Below are positions 1-12,077 of a stretch of DNA of 64,000 bases, one piece after another (position 1 is the first letter of the stretch; every line of letters begins with the position of its first letter). The position numbers and the translations under genes were made by a program. The notes beneath the pieces were generated by a model that was given only the letters and a program-made list of their open reading frames with translations, was not told the DNA's origin and ran no database searches. This stretch comes from Phlebotomus papatasi (taxonomy: Eukaryota; Arthropoda; Insecta; Diptera; Psychodidae): the NCBI RefSeq assembly GCF_024763615.1, contig NC_077222.1, positions 79,050,001-79,114,000 of the forward strand, written 5' to 3'.

Positions 1-297
1 GATAACCACATTGTAAGTATCTCTGATAGTGACCTAGTCTGCTCCAAAAATTCAAAATCAGTTGGTTTTACAAATGTGTCAAGAAACTTTTGGCCGATGA
101 AAAATGCTCAACTTTGGGAAAACAATTCTTTTTGATATGAAATAAAGTGAACTATTTTTTTTAATACGTGAATAACATCTATGGATTGCAAGCAAATCAT
201 TTGCAAAAAGAAAAACTTTAAAAAGTTTTTTCTATATATTTTTTTTCAACTGGTTTATCGAACATAGATTTGTCAAGAAACTTATGGCCGACACTGT
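1..297. repeat. Right end of a Tc1/mariner-like element, left end outside window
   Basis: The motif GTCAAGAAACTT(T/A)TGGCCGA occurs twice in the same orientation, near 77-96 and 273-292. The second copy runs into CACTGTA at about 297, which read on the other strand is TA+CAGTGTCGGCC, a typical Tc1/mariner terminus. No matching left terminus is visible, so the element probably starts before the window. No coding capacity is seen. Confidence 0.4.
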
Positions 298-2958
298 ACG
301 TCTTTTATAATACTATACTTTCTTTGCCTTATTTAACAATTTTATTAATAAAATTATAAAATAATGTATTGTTTTAAAGTGTATTTTCTTACTTTGTTTT
401 ATAATTTTATTATTCTTTCTTCCACTACATTGCTGTATTAAAAACAGGAATCATAAAATATTATAGCACAGGATTTAGCTACGATTCTTTTCATAAATGT
501 AGTTTCAGAGAATTTTGTATATTTCTTAGTAAATTTAATAAATCAAGGCTCTCAAGGGAAATGTGATTCATTGGACAGACATTATCATGTGTACAAAGGG
601 CATAAAGGGTCACTTTATTTTATCGAAATCATTCCCCATGAAATGTTGCCCTTTGGGAATTGAACCCTTGATGCATAGGAAATTAATTTATTGAAAATTG
701 TTGAATTTATTTCAAGCTTTTGTTGGTGGGCCTTTGTGTGAAAAAATCTCTTCCCTCAGAAGGGACCCCATTTCCTTATCATCGAACCATAAAGGGTATA
801 CTTTAAATGATTGCATGAAAGTGACCTGAAATCTCAATGGGACCAACCACAGTGAAATACATTTTGTTTATTTCTTTTTGAAGTCAATTGTTGAATTTCC
901 TGAAGCAGCAAATTATTCATAAATTTCCTTTACACAATTTTGTGTTTTTTTTCCCAACAACTTCTCATTTTATAAACTAAACAGTGCACCTCATTTTAAA
1001 TATAGAAAAATCATGGCGGAAGAGGGCAAAAATAATCATTGAGTGGAAAAGGGGGATGTTCATTGGGGAGGAAATTAGATGCAAATTGTTTCGAGGATGG
1101 GATGTTTATGGTTGGAAAGCGTGGAAACGGATGTTACTGCAAGGGAAAAAACAAACTAGTGGCCTGTGTGGTGATTTAATGAAGTTTCAACTCTATTTTC
1201 TCTCTAGACCGTGAAAATATGCTTCACCTGTTTTTAACTTCACATTGGATGGACTCGGCTGTTCTTTCCCCCATTCTGTTAAGGAACACCACTTTACTTT
1301 CGTGGCAGTTTCTGTCTTGGAGGGATGCACGTTTCATTGTAAATTTCACACGAATACCGACAGGTTCATGTCCAACAATAGGATGTGAAATATCAAGGAA
1401 GACGGAAGGGTGTGGAATTGATTGCAGAAAGAAGGGCAAGTGGTGAAAAAAACACGCATAATTTTCAGGGTTCTTTTTTCACTTATCGATCTAGAAAGGA
1501 AATGCACGATCGTGAGAGAGGAATAATGTAAATTGACACAATTAAAAAATATTCTTGCTATACTTTCTTATTAGGGTTTGGGGTGTTAAAGACGTCCCTT
1601 CAGGGGAATATTTAATTTTTCCCAAGAAAAAGAAACCCTCTTGAGAAATCGTTGGATAATTTTTAAGTAAATGAAGATCTTGATAAATATTCAACATTAT
1701 TCGTATTAGAGTTTAATAAGGATATGGATTGTTGGACAAATATCCATTTTTGTGGGAAACTCTGTAAGAATGTTTTGGAGTCCAAAAGGATCACTAGTAA
1801 CGATCACGATCACTTATTGAGACGGTATGACGAGATGTTATGGGTGTGCTACAAGAAGGGTGGGTACATAAGACATATTGAACAAATGATTTTTTTGCCT
1901 CCTTTTTAATTCCACTGTCACTCCTCTCCACTTTAAATAGTAATATTAAGTTATACGGGCGCAACATGTTATTTTGTGAAGTTGGCAGTTCATTGAACTA
2001 TGTGTGTGTATTATATCTGTGGATATGACTTGAACCGCGAAGAAACAAATAGACGAATGAGAAAGGAAGAAAAGTCAGGAATTATTGAATACTCTCGCAA
2101 GAGGTTTCATGGGAGTGAAATGGTCGCCCGAGAAAAAGAGAGAGGAAGAAAAAGATACTTTTGAGTTTTGCCTTTTAAGAAATATTTCTTTATAATGTGT
2201 ATGGAACAATAAGTTTTGTAAATTGTACCATAATTCCTATTGCATTTCCTTACTGCAAACCGTCAAGATAGCGAAATTTGTAAAGGAAGTTATGAAGATC
2301 ATGGTTATATCCACTTTTAGAGCTTAGACAAAACTCAATTGGAAGTTTTAATATAGTAAGGCCTATAAGAATAAGGAGCTTTTAGATCATTAATATTTTC
2401 ACCCATAGAAATTGCTACTTGTGCTTGTACATCTCTGGGAGTGTCGTCTTTTTTCCTGTCTCGAGATCATTTTTACCCTCCTTCCTTTCTAATTCTCCTC
2501 ATGAGGTCTTTGTTCACCGAGAGGCATCCACATGGAAAATTGCAAGAGAAAAGGCATGACATAGAATCAGAGTGAAGGTATCTCCATATGAAATTTCCTT
2601 GTGAATAAATCTTCAGTCTAATTTTGTGGACTGTGTGTATACATTGAATTAAATATCTATGTTGAAGAAGTCAAGTCAGAGAAAAACAGCAGGGCATATA
2701 AAAATGGACAAGGAAACTCATTTAACTAGGCGTATATACATGAAGCCTTTAGGTTTTTATTTTGACAAAATATAAAATGATCTGTTCCAGGTGCCCTAAA
2801 AAGCATTCAAAAGATTTGATACATTTAAAATTCATTGACTAATTTAAAAAGATATTATTTCTTATTAGCGTTATTGACCTATAATTTTGTTTTTTAAATC
2901 TTTTATGGAGTAGTTCTGTTACTAGTCACCAGTGACTGAAAAACTAAAATGTTTTCTA
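298..2958. other. AT-rich non-coding DNA, no gene recognised
   Basis: Only ORFs shorter than 80 codons occur here, with no recognisable domain and no convincing splice-linked exons. The tract is less repetitive than most of the window, with no clear terminal inverted repeats. It may be intergenic or an intron of a gene outside the window. Confidence 0.5.
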
Positions 2959-3126
2959 CACTGGAAAAAATAAAGGATCAAATTGATCCAAATTTGATCC
3001 TTTGCAAAGGATGAATGAAATTTCAAAATCTGAATGCACATTTATCATAATAGAACATGTTAATATGATCCATCCTCTGCAAAAGGATCAAATTTGGATC
3101 AATTTGATCTTTTTATTTTTCCAGTG
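2959..3126. repeat. MITE, TA + CACTGG ends (copy 1)
   Basis: A 168-bp palindromic element. It begins CACTGGAAAAAATAAAGGAT and ends with the inverted counterpart finishing in CCAGTG, flanked on both sides by TA (2957-2958 and 3127-3128). The arms contain repeated AAATTTGATCC / GGATCAAATT blocks. Terminus and TA duplication fit a Tc1/mariner-type MITE. There is no ORF. Confidence 0.75.
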
Positions 3127-3334
3127 TAATTATAGAACCTCGTAGATTCTTGACTTTGGATTTATCATAAAATCTACTGCTTCAAGATGTATGTTTTATA
3201 TTTAAAGAGCGTATCTTTTATCTTCAAGAAGCTTTATGTGATTTATTACATGTAGTTGACATCATATTCCTTCCTCCCCATATTTGTAGATCTATTAAGA
3301 TGCTTCTAAAACAAGACATTATGTATATTTATTT

Positions 3335-3494
3335 TACTGGTAAAAATAAAAGGATCAAATTGATCCAAATTTGATCCTTTTGAAAAGGATGGATCAAATT
3401 TCGAACTCTGAATGAACATTTATCATAATAGAACATGTTAATTTGATCCATCCTTTGCTAAAGGATCAATTTGATCCTTTTATTTTTACCAGTG
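3335..3494. repeat. MITE, TA + CACTGG ends (copy 2)
   Basis: A second copy of the palindromic element at 2959-3126, about 210 bp downstream in the same orientation. The left end is slightly decayed (TACTGG for CACTGG); the right end is TTTTTACCAGTG followed by TTA. The internal segment with CATTTATCATAATAGAACAT is shared with copy 1. Confidence 0.75.
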
Positions 3495-4679
3495 TTACAG
3501 TTTTTGTGTGTTACTGATTAAATAGGAAAATTAGATTTTAATGTTTTTATAATCCTTAATTTTTCTTATTAGGGGAAAGTGACTTGCTTTTGAATATGCC
3601 AGCCCTTGAGTATTTATTTGATTTTTTCTTTTCTCAATGCCAAAATTTGTATTTTATAAAGTTAATAGAAAATTAGTTTCTAATACTAACTACAGTTCAT
3701 AGAATATAATTTTTGCTTTAGATAGTAAGATAAATATTGAAATATTCAAATGCTAGCACATTCAAGCACTTCCTATTTTCTAATTAACTTAAAATATTTT
3801 ATATAAACTGACGTCTAGTAACAGTATATTACGGTAAAGTGGTCAGTTTCTGGTCGCGTCAGCAACAGATGAGATCTCTGACTCGACTCTCACAGTTGCG
3901 AGTTCTTGTCTCGCTCGGTGCAAACAACTGAATGTTTAGAAAAAGACATTTTCACGTAATAAAAAAGTGCATCGCATCTGCTCTAAAACTCCGGGAGCAT
4001 GGAAGAAGCATCCACACTGCGGGAATCTACAAACGGACTTAGCAAATTCTTCCAATAGAGGATCAATAACAATATAACATATGATTACATTGTAACAAAT
4101 ATCCTGATACGATTAATAATAACTGGGGTTTATCGACTGCACTGTCAAAATGAATGTGGTAATGGTTATCGAAAAATTGTCCAAGAAGGAGTCCTAATAC
4201 CGGGCGCATTAGAAAATTTCGGTAAAAGATATTGGAAGTCCCAACAATACTTTTACTTTTGACGATTACCGTCACGGAAATCGCGTGCCAAATTAGATTG
4301 TCTAGAAAACAACATTTTTGTTGTTCTTTTAGTGCACACATTAGCTTCCACGGTCTCCGGATGCAAATCCGCTCGACTTCTCCGTATGGGATATTTTCTT
4401 AACCAAGGGCAGGACTAGAAAATACCAAAGGGTTGATGAGCCGAAATTAATCCTTTATCGTGAATGGGCTCGTATTCCGAAAACTCACGTTCGGGCAGCG
4501 GGCTATGCGTTCATCAACAGACTCAGGAGCAGGACGGTAATCCGTATCAAAGATAGTAAGGTCAAAAATTTAAAATTGAAAGATTTCTCGTTCACAGAAA
4601 AAAATTGATTTTGAATTAAAAAAAAATAGAGCGTTTTGAAAAGGTTACATTTCAATTGGGTTACCCTGATAAGCTTTAA
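3495..4679. other. Non-coding DNA, nothing recognised
   Basis: AT-rich sequence with one moderately GC-richer stretch around 3840-4560. The longest ORF (92 codons, minus, 4063-4341) shows no family resemblance and no codon-level signal that I can see. Confidence 0.4.
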
Positions 4680-4810
4680 GGCCTTGACAGACTTGAGGAT
4701 TAGCCGAGAGACGACTTAGCGTAATTATATTCGAAATAATGGTTAAGCCACGTTTGTATTATTTTCTACTAAGCCGTCTTTCGGCTTAAGTCCTAAGTGC
4801 GTCAAGGACC
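4680..4810. repeat. TTA-flanked MITE, AGCCGAGAGACG family (copy 1)
   Basis: A 131-bp element with imperfect inverted ends, GGCCTTGACAGACTTGAGGA at the left and the inverse of GGTCCTTGACGCACTTAGGA at the right. The arms carry GCCGAGAGACGACTTAG. Flanks are TAA on the left and TTA on the right. Further copies lie at 36157-36288 and 58154-58284. Confidence 0.7.
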
Positions 4811-5464
4811 TTAGATTCAATAATCAATAATACCTAAACTCTTGCCTTGTTACTACTCGCATGCCACATTTTCGAATATTGCATTTTTCCCTCAAAGCAA
4901 AAAAATCTATTCTATTAATTAAATGGAACAGAATTATTTGAATAGAAAATTTGCTCTGGGAATTGTAATATTCGAAGGCTGTTGATATTTGCTGGCTGGA
5001 CTCCTGGACTATATAATAATTCGAGGACCATTCTGCTGTTGTTCCCGTCCTTATTTTGAGTAGTAGAACTTTTGCTTATGTTTTCCGGATTTTCCGAAAA
5101 TTGTCAAAAGAAAACAAGGAAAACAATATTTACTCCACTACTGGTATAATTAAAGGTGCATTTCGACAAAAAATTAAAAACAATTAATTATCCATATATC
5201 CATAAAAATCATAGATTCTAAACTCGTGTTTGGGAGATGCTACATATAACAGTATACTATATCATAAAAAAGTATTGAAAAATATTACAGTACGATTCCG
5301 GTATAGTCAATCCGTAAAAATTTTAAACACCGTGGAAAAATATGTAAAATTCAAGGTTTAATGTTAAACTTTTAAACAACTTTTTTAAAGTAAGAATCAG
5401 AGACAATTTTTAACGAGTGAAATAGTAATTACAACAATTAATAACTTAAAATATCGCAGGTATA

Positions 5465-6381
5465 TAGGGTGGAGTAACCACTTATCGCCATGTTTAGGAA
5501 AAAGAGAAATTAATTTTATTATAACTTTTGAAGTTTTATTACAAGATAACTCAAATGTGACACAAAACTACTCAGATGTATTGGCTTTTGATTCGTCAAA
5601 ACAATAGTCTTAGAATTTAACGCTGGACTACTTAAAAAACTAATTTTTATTAACAATGCAAAAATAACCGTTTCGTCGCCACTTTTCACCACTTTTCGCC
5701 AGTTTTGTAACCACTTCTCGCCACTCACTTGAAAAGGTTCAAACTCGATTATTTTAGGCAATGTTATAAAAAGAATATATTCAGCATTTCTTTTTCCTCA
5801 TGATCACCTTATTTTTACTCACTTTAAACGATTTTCTTCACTTTTATTTGAGAAATTAAATTACAGGTCTATTGCAGAAAGTAAACAATGCAGATTTGAC
5901 AATTGACAATCTGCGAAATGAAGTTAGCGTCGCCTATTGAAAAGAGATGGCTACAGGCGGTAAAATCATTCCAAAATATTACCACTTTTCGCCATGCCTC
6001 ATTTTTATATAAAAATAATATAAAACGAAATATTAATTAACTATATACTAATTTTATCTATTCTATAAGTGAAATTAAATATTCAATGGACAAATTATTG
6101 ATCCAAAAAAGTATTTTTTGCTTGATGAAAATTTGATGACACTTAGTATATTTGATAAGAAATATTGGATTCGATGCACTTGCTAAAAATATTACTCTAA
6201 AATATGTTCAAAATCATAAATCCAAAACGAATAATTATTACTTTTCGACTCTATACGTAGCAGCAGTAAAAATACAAAGAACTTTGCGGCTCATTTATTT
6301 CACAAATCGCGGAAAATAGAGATTTCAATATTAGTGGCGAAAGTAGGGCACTGACTGGCGAGAAGTGGTGATTCCACCCTA
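5465..6381. repeat. TA + GGGTGG inverted-repeat element with reiterated CCACTTTTCGCCA
   Basis: A 0.9-kb element. The left end is TAGGGTGGAGTAACCACTTA; the right end is its imperfect inverse, ending ATTCCACCCTA. The motif ACCACTT(T/A)TCGCCA and its inverse recur at about 5477, 5680-5725, 5978 and 6333-6370, so the ends and the interior carry the same box. No protein-coding region. It belongs with the TA+GGG clan found throughout the window. Confidence 0.75.
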
Positions 6382-9300
6382 GGAATCAAATGTGTTGACT
6401 CTATTAGAGTCGTACTGTAGTTTCATAGGATTTCATGAAGATTATCCTACAAGTAATTTCAGGTTTCGTACATATGCAGTAGAATTGAACCCTCTTTTAT
6501 CAATTTTTTTTACTTTTAATTAAAATTCTGTTTGTCTTTACTCGAGATTGGAATTAGTTAAATTTATTTAATTTAGTTTTTTGTATAAATAAGGACTTTG
6601 AAAAAATATGGATTAAAATCAGTCAATATTTTTATCTTCGAATTTTAATGAAATGGAAAAAAAGTTTAAATAAGCCGTATTTTGTCCAATTAAGCCTGAT
6701 ACAACTGTATCTTTTTTTTAAATACTTTTTTTAATTTTATGTAAGAGTGGTAATTATTTTTTGTTTAACATGAAATTAGCAAAAAAATAAGATTAGCATG
6801 AAAGTTCTAGTTTAGTATGCAAAACACCTGGAAATTCTCATTCTTAAATTTTTAAAATGAGAAGTGCTTACGGTTTAACAAAACTAAAACCAATCCATTA
6901 TAATTTTATTATTTCACATAAGAGATCCACCACAAAAGTTTCAGGCTAGAGAGAGCACAAGGAAGGGAAAATGTTGATGGACTGATGGAGAAGGCACGGC
7001 TAGTGGGGCGCGTTAGAAGTTAGAAGATTGTTTGAGAGGTGGTTGGGAAAAGAGGCTAGTGAGAAGATCCCAGTTGGAATAATTCTATGGGATCATTGTG
7101 ATACACACGCGTCTTCACAACTTGTAGGTCGTTCACTCGGATGTTCAGTTGGAGGAAGAGCATTAGATAGGAAATTTTGGGTGTGTGAGAGAAATAGAAC
7201 TAATTATAGAGTGAGAAAAAAATCCAGTCTTACGGATTTTTTTTTCTTCCATCAGCCTAAGAGATTTCTTGTCTCTTAAATTATTTCGGATTCTTGAACT
7301 CTCTTCATTGGTGCCATTTCTCTTTTGAACCATTTGGGATGGTGAAAAAAGAGAGGATAGCTTTTTGTAGTAAGATGACTTGAAAAGGAAATGAACCATT
7401 AGATTTTGCCAAGGGGTGGAGATTTAATATGTATTTTTGTTTTTAAATTTATATATATCACTATTTTAAAATAACTTGTGAGAAGATGAATTCACATTGA
7501 TAGGTTTTCTACAACACGTACTATTGTTCAATGAATTTTATGTTTTTTTGTCGTAAGAATTTGCATAGTTTCTGCTGTAAATTTGATTTTATCTTATTTA
7601 TGGCAATTTCACAGTATTTTGTAGACACGTTTAATGACACTTTAAGAGCCTGTCTGTTGTCAACTTTAAGATTCATTTATGTAGAAGTTTTGCTACTCTC
7701 CATTCTTAATTTCTGTTGTGAGTATCAATCACTGTGTGATGCTGTTTTTTTTTGTTGTCAGCAAAAAATACAATTTAACAGCTTGGAGTGGAAAGTGTTT
7801 GTCAATTACTGGTAATATGTCTCTTAGTAATTCTTATTATGGTGATAAAATATCCAATCAACGTTTTATTGGTGGAAAATTGTGGGGTTTACTCCAGCAG
7901 TGGGTAGATATAGAAGTGATCGCTTTGAATACAAACCACACTAATTTGGTCTTAAATGCACATTCCAACAAATTATCCCAGACATTGGTGTATTCCTCAT
8001 GCCATTCACGAGATGCCTTCCAGGTCATCCCTCAGAAATTTGTATTTGTAAAATGTTTTCAAAAGAGAAGGAAAAAGAAACTATGGCAGGTTAATTGATC
8101 AATTTGGACTAATTTCACTCCCTTTAGGAAATCCTTGTTAAAATTTGCCTAATTGATATTTTCCAAAGTGATTTCACTTGGGTCATTTCTTTGGCAATCC
8201 CTGTGTAAATGATGAGGTCTGGGACTAATGATGAGGAAGTTGTTGTATAGTGATGAAATTTTCTTGTGAAGGAATTTCCCATTATGGAAAATACCACTAT
8301 TTGATCCTTATGTAATTTGTCTTTGCAATTATCAGGTATTCAGACGCCAATTTGGTGGCGAGACCTTTTTCGCTAAAAGTGTCTTTCCTACCCTTATACC
8401 TGTTTCAATTTTGGCCGGTTTGGTTCATGGAATAAATTTTGAAAATGGTATGTCGCTGAAGTTGCAAGTTTTGATGGATGAAAGGGTGCAAGGGAGGAAG
8501 GTGAAAGAAAGAATTACACCATAATTTTGTATTTCATGTTCATAATGTTGTGAACTTGCTGCAATTGAACTCTCCACCATGATCACCACCAAGATGGGTT
8601 GAGTGAGAAAGAGAAATCACAAAGAAGGAAACGTGGCCTGAAATTGTAATGCTACACGCGGACTCAGGGCATTTTTTTCCATCTTTCATCTCTGACCATC
8701 TCTGTTGCACTCCCTGAATGGTGGAATTGTGTCTTTCTCCGGGTGAGATTGTCTTACTCTTGTACTGGGTGCTGATATATGGTCAAGAAAAATGATGACG
8801 GAGATGAAGAAGAGTGGAACAACAAGAGTTGATTGTGTTACAAACCAGAGAAGGAGATTCCAGTGAATTCAGCTCCAACATGTCCAAGTTTGTGTTGACG
8901 AAGAGGCTACAACAAAAAAAAAAAAACGCCAAGAGTAGAACCACCAAAGAGAATGGTACCAATTTCTTCTTCACCTCCATATTATCTTCTTCGCGTTTTG
9001 TCCATTTCTTTCACTTCTCATCGTTTAACTTGTGGTGCCCCAAGATGAATCCTCCACATTTCACCACATATGCTGAATTCTTGAATCTCCACTTGTGCGT
9101 ATGTATTTGGAGATCTTGCGGGGATCATATAAGAAAGCAACGGTACAAAACTCTCTTTTTCGTATCGTTGCGTAATTATAAACTTTTTTCTTTTCCTCCT
9201 TTTCTTCTTTTTTTATCGTTTTATATTGTAGAATTGTAAGAACATTTTTCTTTCATGCCATCTCCTTGAAATAGTATATCTCATTCTGGCCATTATTGGT

Positions 9301-9976
9301 CTATTGTTTCAACTTTTGCCAAGAAAGAAGAATCATAGTACATTCAGAGGGAATCTAAAATCACTGAATAGTGTCATGGGATTGTCGCATTTTCTCTCAA
9401 TCTATCGCCCTTTTTTGTGCACCATGTGGTTTATAGAGGAAAGTCATCGTGGTTTTTATCTTCGCCGCCCAGTGATCACCTCAATGTGATTTTCATGTGA
9501 AAATGCAGGAGAGGAATTGAGACGAGCCCATATAGCGGTATTTATGGGTTGATATTGACGATCTTTCTTATAAGATTAAAGACTGTATCGAAAGATGTGT
9601 TCACAGGTAATAAGTATGTTGCCTGAAAAGAATAACACTGTTTTTCACAAATACGGTGTTATTCTTAACAATCTCACCTACTATAATCCCAATAAAAGTT
9701 CAACTTTTCAGATTGAGCTTAAACTTAGCGAAAGTATTTCTTGTAACTCTCTGATAAACGAATAAACGAATTTATGAAGGGAAAAATTGAGAAAATCTAA
9801 ACACGGAAAACGTAATCGTCTTTAGCGGAACAAAACGCTCACTAGTACTAATGATCAATTTTTGAAAATAAGTTGTTAAAAAATTATATTTTCTCTACAG
9901 CAAATAGTTTAATAGGATATGGCGTCTAAATCATAAGCCTGAACACTTCATAAAATTATTTCCTCTTCGTTTGATT
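6382..9976. other. Non-coding DNA, no gene recognised
   Basis: AT-rich and low in inverted repeats. ORFs at 7531-7815, 7718-8098 and 8814-9239 (94-141 codons) have low-complexity, Phe/Lys-rich translations without domains or linked exons. A small hairpin built on AAGAATAACACTGT and its inverse lies at about 9629-9668. Confidence 0.4.
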
Positions 9977-9984
9977 CTATATGG

Positions 9985-10113
9985 CAGAGGTGTGCAAGAA
10001 CCGTTTGAAACCGAAAAAACGACAAAAGAAACTTGTACGTCAGTGGTCAAAACTCTACTTGGACAAACTTATTTTGACGTTTATTCGGTTTTAACGGTTC
10101 TTGCACACCTCTG
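9985..10113. repeat. hAT-like MITE (copy 1), perfect 8-bp TSD
   Basis: A 129-bp element that starts CAGAGGTGTGCAAGAACCGT and ends with the inverse, ACGGTTCTTGCACACCTCTG. It is flanked by the perfect 8-bp direct repeat CTATATGG (9977-9984 and 10114-10121). CAG(A/G)GGTG ends and 8-bp duplications are hallmarks of the hAT superfamily. Copies 2 and 3 are at 34438-34545 and 53794-53921. Confidence 0.85.
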
Positions 10114-10724
10114 CTATATGGAAATAATCATTATATCCCATTTAGAGGAATTGTGCTTAATTTCGGACAGCTTGCAATATTAAACACTCCCTTTGTTTCT
10201 CAAAATTCCTTACATTTTTAGTTTTTTAATATATAGAAGTTTTAGAATTACAAAGTAGCAGAATAGAAGTGTCTTTACGAGCGATATGCTGTAGAAACAT
10301 CCTTGAAAGAGTTTCCGAAGTGCAAAGAATTTCGAGAAATTTAGGGTCCAATATAGCACACAAACCAATATTTATAATTTTTATTCAATTTTAAAAGTAT
10401 TAAGAATACTTTTAGATGAAAATGTTATTGACTACTTTTTAATTACCAAATAACAAAATGGGAGTTACTTAAGTAACAAACATGTAAATTTAATCAAAAT
10501 CTGTTAGTCCTGTAGCATTCCGTAATTGTCTGGAGCCTGAATGTATTCTGAATTCTGACTATTAAAAGCTTTATTCAAATTATAGAACGCGTTAGAATCT
10601 AACGCGCATTTCGTTTGAGAATTACAATATGATATAATTTTTTTAAATGGCGACGTGTGGCTAATGGTGTAGGGGAAAGCGCCCTACCTTCGGACGACTC
10701 AAGCTTCGAACAATTTTTACTTAT

Positions 10725-11788
10725 ATACTTAATCAGCGCTACAACCAATTGCTGGTCTTGGCCTGACGCAAGACCCGTTGCCACTCGGACCTGTTACGCG
10801 CTACTGTTCTCCAATTCCGCACCCCTAATGAGCTGGTATTGGAAGGTATTGAAATTTTGAAGGGCACTTAGTGGGTCAAGTAGTAGAGCACTCGCACTAT
10901 GATGCAAGTGTTCCGGGTTCGAATCCCCTTTAGGTCACCAGGAATTTTTCTGGCGTTAAAGGTGTTCGAATTGCGTCCAGTGAGCTTCACTGCACTTGAT
11001 TCCACGGGCATGGGATTGACAACCTTATCCCGTACAAGAAAAAATAATAATGCATGTCTAGAAATCCCCTTGCGGGAAGGCCTTGTTCCTTCATGGAATA
11101 TTGTGCCAGCATTATTATATTAATGAGCTGGCGTTCTGGTCCACGCCGACGGTCCATCTGAGGCTGGGTCAGCCTCGTTTTCTCGAAGCATATAGTGCAC
11201 TCCTAAAGACTTTCCAGGCTGGGTCGTCCTCATCCTTCCGAACCAGATGACCAGCCCACCGAAGCCTATTGCTTGACGACAGTCACCTCTCTGTAGCGCT
11301 TATACACCTCATGGTTATATAGGCTCCGGAATCCGGCTCCGACTCTGGAATCATCCCTCCTCAAATATGCGACCAAAAATCCGTCGTAGTATCCTTCTCT
11401 CAAACGCGGCCAAGAGTTTGCAATTGAGTTCGCTGAGAGCCCACATCTCTGACGAATACGTGAGAACTGGCAGGATCATAGTCCTATACAGCAGTAGCTT
11501 AGCCTTTTTATGCTTAAGGTTCTGGACCGGAAAACTCTTGATAGATAGAAATAGGCCCTGTTAGCGTTCAGCAGCCGTGCGCGGACTTCTGTTGAGATGT
11601 TTTTTCGGCTATGATTGTGGACCCAAGGTACACGAAGGAGTTGACAACTTCAAAGTTATAGTCCCCCACCAGGAACCTTGTTTGACCGATGCTCTCCGTA
11701 GATGTTGCCGGAGTTACTGCTGATGAGGCCACCATGTACTTTGTTTTCGAATAATTCATCCTTTTTAATATGTTTTTAATGAATCTTA
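10725..11788 (-). mobile_element. Decayed non-LTR retrotransposon fragment (reverse transcriptase C-terminal part)
   Basis: On the minus strand 11568-11780 encodes NYSKTKYMVASS, VGDYNFEVVNSFVYLGSTI and following residues, the segment after the catalytic core of many insect non-LTR reverse transcriptases. Further 3' (11138-11360) come pieces readable as NHEVYKRYREVTVVK and LRWAGHLVRKDEDDPAWKVF in shifting frames. The 3' tail, readable as VLRQAKTSNW, lies at 10735-10825. Stops and frameshifts are many. The catalytic YxDD region and endonuclease are absent, so it is 5'-truncated and dead. A SINE separates the 3' tail from the rest. I cannot assign the clade firmly. Confidence 0.75.
10837..11120 (+). 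mobile_element. tRNA-derived SINE with 11-bp TSD
   Basis: A 284-bp insertion flanked by TAATGAGCTGG at 10826-10836 and 11121-11131. The head (about 10866-10940) is tRNA-like: an A-box-like GTGGGTCAAGTAGTAGAGCA and a clean B box GGTTCGAATCC. The body ends with CCTTGCGGGAAGGCC and a CATTATTATATT tail. It is a fossil RNA polymerase III retroposon, not a functional tRNA gene, because no cloverleaf closes properly. It sits inside the non-LTR fragment and is therefore younger. Confidence 0.85.
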
Positions 11789-11934
11789 TGCCCAACGCAC
11801 AGTAACTTTTGTTTAGTAAATATGTTTTCGACATTTCTGTGAGAGTGAATGAGATCTTGATCTAGTCATCTCGCTCATTCTCATTGGAAATTTTGAAAAC
11901 ATGTTTATAAACAAAAGTTATTGTGCGCTGGTCA
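11789..11934. repeat. TTA-flanked MITE, TGCCCAACGCACA family (copy 1)
   Basis: A 146-bp element with inverted ends TGCCCAACGCACAGTAACTT and the inverse of TGACCAGCGCACAATAACTT, flanked by TTA on both sides (11786-11788 and 11935-11937). The centre has GAGTGAATGAGATC and its inverse. It sits at the 5' break of the non-LTR fragment. Copy 2 is at 32757-32905. Confidence 0.8.
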
Positions 11935-12077
11935 TTACCCATTATAATATTATATTTCAATAGCTAGTCCGATGCTTCAAATTTTCTGTAAGGGGCTATG
12001 GGTTAAATCCATTAGGAACATAGAGAAAAAATGACTTTTTCGAAGCTTGAGTCGTCCGAAGGTAGTGCGCTTTACCC

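Larger units (their letters stand above)
10672..12077. repeat. TA + GGGGAAAG inverted-repeat element loaded with other insertions
   Basis: TIRs of about 45 bp: TAGGGGAAAGCGCCCTACCT at 10670 and the inverse ending AGTGCGCTTTACCCTA at 12079. Both arms continue through TTCGGACGACTCAAGCTTCG. The interior holds a decayed non-LTR retrotransposon, a SINE and a TTA-flanked MITE, annotated separately. The termini resemble the short element at 23992-24195. Confidence 0.75.

Noticed and set aside
5519..5761. 80-codon ORF within the 5465-6381 element as a transposase remnant
   Set aside because: No DDE/D-type motif or helix-turn-helix pattern; it follows the reiterated box sequence.
7531..9239. ORFs of 94-141 codons, rich in Phe, Lys and Ser
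   Set aside because: Low-complexity translations, overlapping frames, no family resemblance; treated as chance.
10866..10940. Possible tRNA gene with a clean B box
   Set aside because: Arms do not form a cloverleaf, and the segment is the head of a SINE with target-site duplications.
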